From NCBI GenBank assembly GCA_910577365.1, contig CAJTMU010000077.1, forward strand, positions 1-11,118: 11,118 nt of DNA, in the 5' to 3' direction. Each line of letters starts with the position of its first letter. The stretch's first letter is position 1. The DNA is from an uncultured Oscillospiraceae bacterium. GTDB lineage: Bacteria > Bacillota > Clostridia > Oscillospirales > Ruminococcaceae. The position numbers and the translations under genes were made by a program. The notes under the pieces were generated by a model. That model made no database searches and was not told the DNA's origin. It saw only the letters and a list, made by a program, of their open reading frames with translations. Shown one piece after another: positions 1 through 4,878 of this stretch.

Positions 1-1068
1 CGCTTCCGAAATGACCTCGCGGTCGTTAGCCATTATCTGCTGAGGCTGTGACAGGCGCATTACGCGGTTGTTCTGTACGTGAAGCACCTCCATGTCCTTG
101 TCAAACCGCCCGCTGCATATCCTCATAAACGCTATTCTGTCGCGGTGAGCCTTGTTCATGTTTGCCTGTATCTTAAAAATGAACGCGGTAAAATCTTCGT
201 CGAAAGGGTCTACTGTTCCATCAACGGTATTTCGGGGCAGGGGAGAGGTGGTCATTTTGAGGAAGTTTTCAAGAAACGGTTCAACGCCGAAGTTGGTGAG
301 AGCCGAGCCGAAGAAAACGGGCGACAGCTTGCCTTGGTTAACCAGTTCAATGTCAAACTCCTCGCTTGCGCCGTCCAGAAGCTCCACGTCCTCCGAAAGG
401 GTCTCGTAGTTGTTCTGACCTATGACCTCCGCAAGGCTCTTGTCCGCAAGATCAACCTCAGTTGCGGCGACCTCGCGTGTGCCGTTGTTAGCCTCAAATG
501 AGATTATGCGGCGGTTTGCGCGGTCATAAACACCTTTGAACTCCTTGCCCGAGCCTATGGGCCAGTTTACGGGATAGGTCTTTATCCCAAGCTCGTTTTC
601 TATCTCGTCCAGCAGCTCGAAAGGGTTGCGGGACTCCCTGTCCATCTTGTTGATAAAGGTGAATATCGGTATGTTTCTCATCACGCAGACCTTGAACAGC
701 TTGCGGGTCTGGTTCTCAACACCCTTTGCGGCGTCTATGACCATTACCGCGCTGTCCGCCGCCATAAGCGTGCGGTAGGTGTCCTCCGAGAAATCCTGAT
801 GCCCGGGGGTGTCGAGAATATTTATGCAGTAGCCCTCATAGTTGAACTGCATTACCGACGATGTAACGGAGATACCGCGCTGCTTTTCTATCTCCATCCA
901 GTCGGAAACGGCGTGTCGGGCGTTTTTCTTGCCTTTTACCGCGCCCGCAAGCGAGATGGCTCCCCCGTAAAGGAGAAATTTTTCGGTAAGAGTGGTTTTG
1001 CCCGCGTCTGGGTGCGAAATTATCGCGAAAGTCCTGCGGCGCTCTATTTCATGTTTTAAATCAGCCAT
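1..1068 (-). CDS. prfC: Peptide chain release factor 3 (RF3), N-terminal 356 residues, cut by window edge
   Basis: RF3 is a cytoplasmic translational GTPase that releases RF1/RF2 from the ribosome after termination. The reverse strand reads open from ATG at 1068 to position 1 with no stop, giving 356 residues; the family is usually about 530, so the C-terminal third lies outside. The G1 motif HPDAGKTT is at residues 19-26, DTPGH at 86-90 and NKMD at 140-143. The stretch SDWMEIEKQRGISVTSSVMQF (55-75) is typical of RF3 rather than EF-G. The start is supported by AAAGGA at 1077-1082, 8 nt upstream. The gene is divergent from uvrB and preceded by a consensus promoter and a leader of about 250 nt. 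The assignment is very secure; it is partial only because of the window boundary, and nothing suggests a pseudogene. Confidence 0.96.
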   Translation of the reverse strand, partial: MADLKHEIERRRTFAIISHPDAGKTTLTEKFLLYGGAISLAGAVKGKKNARHAVSDWMEIEKQRGISVTSSVMQFNYEGYCINILDTPGHQDFSEDTYRTLMAADSAVMVIDAAKGVENQTRKLFKVCVMRNIPIFTFINKMDRESRNPFELLDEIENELGIKTYPVNWPIGSGKEFKGVYDRANRRIISFEANNGTREVAATEVDLADKSLAEVIGQNNYETLSEDVELLDGASEEFDIELVNQGKLSPVFFGSALTNFGVEPFLENFLKMTTSPLPRNTVDGTVDPFDEDFTAFIFKIQANMNKAHRDRIAFMRICSGRFDKDMEVLHVQNNRVMRLSQPQQIMANDREVISEA

Positions 1069-1148
1069 TTTATGTTTCCTTTTCTATATAAAATTGTTTG
1101 ATGATCATACGGTATAAAAAAGGTCGTTCCCGTCAAAATATTAAATTT

Positions 1149-1225
1149 GAAAATTTTTCGCCCAATCCGATACGGCTTATTCCGCGAAACGGAATATGCG
1201 TGTCGGGCTTTCTCAAAAAATTTTC
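1149..1225. repeat. 77-nt imperfect palindrome in the prfC leader
   Basis: The core is TATTCCG (1178-1184), a CGAAA loop, then CGGAATA (1190-1196). The stem continues outward with CGATACG (1168-1174) against CGTGTCG (1199-1205), including one T-G wobble, with a one-base bulge and one T-T mismatch between the two segments. Outer AT-rich arms GAAAATTTTT (1149-1158) and AAAAATTTTC (1216-1225) also complement each other. Because it is palindromic it could fold in RNA of either strand; only the minus strand (prfC leader) is expected to be transcribed here. It may be a regulatory leader hairpin, or a copy of a dispersed palindromic repeat. No terminator-type U-run directly follows the core stem. 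Confidence 0.6.
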
Positions 1226-1267
1226 GAATTAATATTGCGCTGAACAACATTTTCTGCGGTTTGGGTA

Positions 1268-1288
1268 TTAAGGTTTCGCTAAATTCAT
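1268..1288 (-). other. Possible 6-codon leader ORF (MNLAKP) in the prfC leader
   Basis: On the minus strand, 30 nt downstream of the predicted prfC transcription start, an AAAGGA sequence (1299-1304) is followed after 10 nt by ATG AAT TTA GCG AAA CCT TAA. It is the first ATG with a plausible ribosome binding site in the leader. The peptide is too short to carry family information, and such mini-ORFs arise easily by chance. It is listed as a possibility only; translation has not been shown. Confidence 0.15.
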
Positions 1289-1324
1289 TTTAAATCGTTC
1301 CTTTCATTTTGCACATATAAAATT

Positions 1325-1353
1325 ATTATAAAATATTTTCCTGCGCTTGTCAA
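1325..1353 (-). promoter_or_regulatory. Sigma-A promoter for prfC
   Basis: On the minus strand the -35 box is TTGACA (1348-1353) and the -10 box TATAAT (1325-1330), with a 17-nt spacer: an exact match to the housekeeping consensus. The expected transcription start is near 1318, which leaves a leader of about 250 nt before the prfC ATG at 1068. AT-rich sequence upstream of the -35 could act as an UP element. Confidence 0.85.
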
Positions 1354-1357
1354 GGAT

Positions 1358-1381
1358 ATTTTTCCCAATTTGCGGAAAAAT
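1358..1381. repeat. Inverted repeat between the divergent promoters
   Basis: ATTTTTCC (1358-1365) and GGAAAAAT (1374-1381) are perfect complements separated by 8 nt. The repeat lies between the two outward-facing -35 boxes, so a protein bound here could influence both promoters. AT-rich sequence makes chance repeats common, so a role as an operator is only a suggestion. Confidence 0.3.
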
Positions 1382-1416
1382 TTTATCATGAAAGCGTATG
1401 TTTTTTTTGAAAATAC

Positions 1417-1445
1417 TTGACAAATCCGCCGTTCATGTGTATAAT
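1417..1445 (+). promoter_or_regulatory. Sigma-A promoter for uvrB
   Basis: The -35 box TTGACA (1417-1422) and -10 box TATAAT (1440-1445) are exact consensus with a 17-nt spacer. An eight-T run (1401-1408) just upstream could serve as an UP element. Transcription should start near 1452, giving a leader of about 32 nt. The -10 box is framed by a CGTTCA/TGAACG inverted repeat (1430-1435 and 1453-1458). Confidence 0.88.
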
Positions 1446-1458
1446 ATATTTGTGAACG
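1430..1458. promoter_or_regulatory. Inverted repeat framing the uvrB -10 box, candidate operator
   Basis: CGTTCA (1430-1435) and TGAACG (1453-1458) are perfect 6-bp inverted arms with a 17-nt spacer. The centre of symmetry falls on the -10 box, a position where a bound repressor would block transcription. The half-sites contain GTTC and GAAC, as in the Gram-positive LexA box, but in the reverse order and with the wrong spacing, so this is not a canonical LexA site. The operator role is inferred from position only. Confidence 0.3.
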
Positions 1459-1483
1459 TTTCTTTTCCGTTAAAGGAGTTTTT

Positions 1484-3457
1484 ATGGACAGGGATAAATT
1501 TGAGTTGAGATCGGAATATAAGCCCACGGGAGACCAGCCCGAGGCGATTGCCGCGCTGAGCGAGGGGGTTCTGCGCGGCGACAAAGAGCAGACGCTGCTC
1601 GGTGTGACAGGTTCGGGCAAGACATTCACAATGGCGAATATCATTGCGAACGTGAACAAGCCGACTCTTGTGCTGGCACATAACAAAACTTTGGCGGCGC
1701 AGCTCTGCGCGGAGTTTCGCGAGTTTTTTCCAAACAACGCCGTGGAATTTTTTGTAAGCTATTACGATTATTATCAGCCCGAGGCATATATTCCGTCTAC
1801 TGACGCTTATATAGAAAAGGACAGCGCGATAAACGATGAGATAGACAGAATGCGTCACTCCGCCACTGCGGCGCTTGCGGAGCGGAGGGACGTTATTATT
1901 GTGTCCAGCGTTTCCTGCATCTACTCGCTCGGAAGTCCCGAGGATTACCGTTCCAATACGCTTTCGCTGCGGCAGAATCAGGAGATATCGCGCGACGAGG
2001 TGATGGCAAAGCTGATAGATATGCAGTACGAGCGCAACGAGCTGAATTTCGTGCGCAATAAGTTCCGCGTAAGGGGCGACACGGTGGAGATATTCCCCGC
2101 GGGCGGAACAAACGAGACCGCAGTGCGGGTGGAATTTTTCGGCGACGAGATAGACCGCATAAGCGAGTTTGAGGTGATAACGGGCAACGTGCGCTCCACA
2201 ATACTGCACTGCATGATATTCCCCGCCTCGCACTACATCATCGGCAAGGAGAAGATGGACGAGGCTCTGGCGGAGCTTAAAAGCGAGCTTGACGAGCGGA
2301 TAAAATACTTTACCGACAACAACAAGCTGATAGAGGCGCAGCGCATAGAGCAGCGCACCCGTTACGACATGGAAATGCTGGCGGAGATAGGAATGTGCAA
2401 GGGTGTTGAGAATTATTCGAGAGTTCTCGCGCGCCGTCCGCCGGGGAGTATCCCGATAACGCTGCTTGACCACTTTCCCGAGGATTTCCTTATGCTGGTG
2501 GACGAGAGCCACGTCACGCTGCCGCAGGTGCGCGGAATGCACGGCGGCGATGTGGCGAGAAAAAGAAACCTTGTGGATTACGGCTTCAGGCTGCCCTGCG
2601 CCTACGACAACCGCCCGCTGGATTTCGACGAATTTTACGACAAAGTTAATCAGGTGATATTCGTTTCGGCTACCCCTGGAGAGTTTGAGCGGGAGCGCTC
2701 CACACAGATAGTGGAGCAGGTGATACGCCCGACGGGTCTGCTCGACCCCGAAATTGTTGTGAAACCCACAGAGGGGCAAATCGAGGATCTTATTTCCGAA
2801 ATAAACACAAGGATCGCCAAGAAGCAGCGGGTTCTGGTAACCACCCTCACCAAGAAAATGGCGGAGGATCTTACGGATTATCTGGACAAGGCGGGGATAA
2901 AGGTGCGGTATATGCACCACGATGTTGACACGATGGAGCGCATGGAGATAATCCGCGACCTGCGCGCGGGCGAGTTCGACGTTCTGGTGGGAATAAACCT
3001 TCTTCGTGAGGGTCTGGATATCCCCGAGGTGTCGCTGGTGGCTATCCTCGACGCGGACAAGGAGGGCTTTCTGCGGAGCGAAACGAGCCTTGTGCAGACC
3101 ATAGGGCGTGCCGCCCGAAACGCGGAGGGTACCGTAATAATGTACGCGGACAGCGTTACAAGGTCTATGGAGCTTGCGATAACCGAAACTCTGCGCCGCC
3201 GCGAGATACAGCAGCGCTATAACGCCGAGCACGGGATAATCCCCAAGACCATTATAAAGGATATCCGCGACGTTCTGGAAATAACCAGAAAGGAAGCGCG
3301 CGGCAAGAAGGGCAAAAAGGACGTCAAGTGGCTGCCGAGAGCGGAGCGCGAGAAGCTTATCGCGCAGTATACCGTCGAAATGAAAAAGGCGGCGAAGCTG
3401 CTTGATTTTGAGCACGCGGCGTATCTGCGCGACAGGATAAGAGAATTGCAGGAGTAA
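1484..3457 (+). CDS. uvrB: UvrABC excinuclease subunit B
   Basis: UvrB is the cytoplasmic DNA-damage-verifying ATPase of nucleotide excision repair: UvrA loads it on damaged DNA and it then recruits UvrC. The 657 residues are full family length. Walker A GVTGSGKT is at 40-47; the damage-probing beta-hairpin region starts with YYDYYQPEAYIP at 93-104; the DESH box is at 340-343; the SATPGEFE segment at 395-402; and QTIGRAARN (helicase motif VI) at 538-546. The C-terminal UVR helix pair, about 621-657, is the UvrC-interaction domain. ATG at 1484 follows an AAAGGAG ribosome site by 5-6 nt and a perfect promoter. It heads a cluster ending in uvrA. No key motif is missing. A long open frame on the opposite strand here is a codon-bias shadow, not a gene. 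Confidence 0.98.
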   Translation: MDRDKFELRSEYKPTGDQPEAIAALSEGVLRGDKEQTLLGVTGSGKTFTMANIIANVNKPTLVLAHNKTLAAQLCAEFREFFPNNAVEFFVSYYDYYQPEAYIPSTDAYIEKDSAINDEIDRMRHSATAALAERRDVIIVSSVSCIYSLGSPEDYRSNTLSLRQNQEISRDEVMAKLIDMQYERNELNFVRNKFRVRGDTVEIFPAGGTNETAVRVEFFGDEIDRISEFEVITGNVRSTILHCMIFPASHYIIGKEKMDEALAELKSELDERIKYFTDNNKLIEAQRIEQRTRYDMEMLAEIGMCKGVENYSRVLARRPPGSIPITLLDHFPEDFLMLVDESHVTLPQVRGMHGGDVARKRNLVDYGFRLPCAYDNRPLDFDEFYDKVNQVIFVSATPGEFERERSTQIVEQVIRPTGLLDPEIVVKPTEGQIEDLISEINTRIAKKQRVLVTTLTKKMAEDLTDYLDKAGIKVRYMHHDVDTMERMEIIRDLRAGEFDVLVGINLLREGLDIPEVSLVAILDADKEGFLRSETSLVQTIGRAARNAEGTVIMYADSVTRSMELAITETLRRREIQQRYNAEHGIIPKTIIKDIRDVLEITRKEARGKKGKKDVKWLPRAEREKLIAQYTVEMKKAAKLLDFEHAAYLRDRIRELQE

Positions 3458-3462
3458 GAAAT

Positions 3463-4119
3463 ATGTATATCGCCGATAATATAATCAGGGACAGATTGAA
3501 AAAAGTGTACTTCATATGGGGAAGAGGAAAAACCACCGTTTCTGACAGGCTTCGCGATAAATTTGGATTTTATGTTTACCGTACGGACGACAGCAGAGAT
3601 TATCATCGTAAAGACGCCAGCCCCATTTATCAGCCGTATATGTGCTATGATTTTGAAAAGGAATACGGCGTAAAGGACTTCTGGGCGCTGCCTCAAAAGG
3701 TTATCGGCGAGAGGGAAAAGCATTTCCTTGCCGAAGTGACGCCCATGTTCGTTGCTGATATGATAGTTTTATCGGAAAAGCACGATGTGATAATATGTGA
3801 GGGCGATATTGATTATGAAGCGATAATTCCCGTTGCTGCTCATGCGGTTCATTTGTGTAATCGCGGAACAAATTTTGACTTCTTCAACCGTCCGGATCAT
3901 GCAAATCTTGATTCGATTAAAAAGCGAAGCGATCTGTCCGAATCCGAAAAGGAAAGTATCATTAAAAACGCGTACGGTTCCGTAGGCGGGAATGAGGGAA
4001 TTATACCGGAATGGGTAATCAGGCACGGCGTTAAGAATATTATGTGGGATGACAAAACAGGCGTTGAACAAACAGTCTCGGAGGTCGAAAAGTATTTTGG
4101 ATTTTCGGAGGCAGTTTAA
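3463..4119 (+). CDS. P-loop kinase-like protein of unknown substrate
   Basis: This 218-residue protein resembles small P-loop kinases in its layout but I cannot name a family. After VYFI, a GRGKTT (20-25) forms the phosphate-binding loop. Aligned to GxxxxGK[ST] the first glycine would be Phe17, so the loop looks shortened or non-canonical. HxxI-ICEGDIDYE (about 107-119) resembles the hydrophobic strand plus acidic residues of a Walker B region, and TDDSRDYH (residues 42-49) could be a substrate-side loop. There is no signal peptide or membrane segment, so it is probably cytoplasmic. It starts 5 nt after uvrB, with its AGGAG inside the uvrB 3' end, and its stop overlaps the next ATG (TAATG), so it is very likely co-translated with both neighbours. 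Its codon use looks more AT-rich than uvrB. Kinase activity is inferred. Confidence 0.72.
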   Translation: MYIADNIIRDRLKKVYFIWGRGKTTVSDRLRDKFGFYVYRTDDSRDYHRKDASPIYQPYMCYDFEKEYGVKDFWALPQKVIGEREKHFLAEVTPMFVADMIVLSEKHDVIICEGDIDYEAIIPVAAHAVHLCNRGTNFDFFNRPDHANLDSIKKRSDLSESEKESIIKNAYGSVGGNEGIIPEWVIRHGVKNIMWDDKTGVEQTVSEVEKYFGFSEAV

Positions 4120-4703
4120 TGACAAAGGCATATTTTGTTCGCCATGCGCAGCCGAACATAAATAACCATGACGATATGACGCGTGAGCTTACCGAAAAGG
4201 GACTTGCCGATACGGCGCTTGTAACGCGGTTTCTTTCGGATAAGGATATTTCCGCGGTACTGTCCTCGCCTTATAAAAGGGCGGTTGATACGGTAAAGCC
4301 GTTTGCGGAAAGCGCGGGGCTTAAGATGGAGATTGTTCCCGATTTCAGGGAGCGCGGCATAGATAATGTGTGGATAGAAGATTTCAACTCATTCGCGCAG
4401 CGGCAGTGGAGCGATTTCGACTATAAGCTGAGCGGCGGGGAATCGCTCCGCGAGGTGCAGCACAGAAACATTTCCGCGCTGGAAGCGGCGTTAAAGCGTC
4501 TTGAAAATAGAAATTTCGTTGTCGGCAGCCACGGAACGGCTCTCAGCACTATAATAAATTACTATGACCCGAAATTCGGATATGAGAATTTTGAGGAGAT
4601 AAAGCCGCTGATGCCCTTTGTGGTATGCTTTGAATTCAATAACAATAAATTTGTTACATACACAAAGCATGACTTTTCAATTGAACGGCGTATAAAAAGT
4701 TAA
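4119..4703 (+). CDS. Histidine phosphatase superfamily (phosphoglycerate mutase-like) protein
   Basis: This 194-residue cytoplasmic protein belongs to branch 1 of the histidine phosphatase superfamily, whose members hydrolyse phosphate esters through a phospho-histidine. The opening VRHAQP (7-12) carries Arg8 and the nucleophile His9, in the RHA rather than RHG form. SSPYKRAVDT (49-58) supplies the second Arg (54), RERG (77-80) the likely proton donor Glu78, and GSHGTAL (136-142) the second active-site His138. The catalytic set therefore appears complete. The substrate cannot be read from sequence: sugar phosphates, nucleotides and small phosphomonoesters are all known in the family. Its ATG overlaps the stop of the kinase-like gene by one base, with GGAGG at 4107-4111, which suggests the two act in a common process or balance each other. 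Confidence 0.88.
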   Translation: MTKAYFVRHAQPNINNHDDMTRELTEKGLADTALVTRFLSDKDISAVLSSPYKRAVDTVKPFAESAGLKMEIVPDFRERGIDNVWIEDFNSFAQRQWSDFDYKLSGGESLREVQHRNISALEAALKRLENRNFVVGSHGTALSTIINYYDPKFGYENFEEIKPLMPFVVCFEFNNNKFVTYTKHDFSIERRIKS

Positions 4704-4736
4704 TGGGCGTTTAAGAAAATATCAACATAACGCCCA
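4704..4736 (+). repeat. Hairpin directly after the phosphatase stop codon
   Basis: TGGGCGTT (4704-4711) and AACGCCCA (4729-4736) form a perfect 8-bp stem with an AT-rich 17-nt loop, starting at the base after the TAA. There is no U-run after the stem, so it does not look like an intrinsic terminator. It may protect the 3' end of the upstream transcript or mark processing between the phosphatase and uvrA messages. Confidence 0.4.
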
Positions 4737-4741
4737 CGCAG

Positions 4742-4852
4742 GAATTTTCCGCAAGCCGATTTGAAAGCAGAGTCCGCAAAGCGGGAGGAGCTTTCAAATT
4801 GAGGCTAACGGAGTTTTCGGCAAAGCCGAAAACGGAGTGGTGCGGAAAATTC
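4742..4852 (+). repeat. 111-nt structured element: closing stem enclosing two hairpins, upstream of uvrA
   Basis: A perfect 12-bp stem is formed by GAATTTTCCGCA (4742-4753) and TGCGGAAAATTC (4841-4852). Inside lie two further perfect helices: ATTTGAAAGC (4759-4768) with GCTTTCAAAT (4790-4799), itself containing CCGC-AAA-GCGG (4774-4784), and GTTTTCGGC (4813-4821) with GCCGAAAAC (4825-4833) closed by an AAA triloop. The predicted fold is a three-way junction. Both inner tips share the form C-S-GCAAAGC-S-G. It ends 11 nt before the uvrA ribosome site, so it would lie in the uvrA leader. It might be a structured RNA regulator, an mRNA processing site, or a miniature palindromic repeat with 12-bp terminal inverted repeats; no clear target-site duplication flanks it. 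Confidence 0.6.
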
Positions 4853-4878
4853 AAATTTAAATAAGGAGAACAAATGAA

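Noticed and set aside
1131..1136. TTGACG on the minus strand as a second, closer prfC promoter
   Set aside because: No acceptable -10 box occurs at 16-18 nt; the nearest TATACC and TATGAT are at about 14 and 21 nt.
1056..1250. 64-codon minus-strand ORF covering the palindrome and overlapping the prfC start
   Set aside because: There is no ribosome binding site before its ATG, its sequence simply reads through the palindrome, and it overlaps the prfC start in another frame. Translation is unlikely.
1433..3415. 660-codon open frame on the minus strand antisense to uvrB
   Set aside because: It lies wholly opposite a well-supported uvrB, has no recognisable domain, is rich in His/Tyr/Leu as expected of an antisense shadow, and would start without a proper context of its own.
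4704..4878. A riboswitch of known class or a tRNA-like RNA before uvrA
   Set aside because: The folded element does not show the conserved core of any class I recognise and lacks tRNA arm sequences, so I left it as an unassigned structured element.
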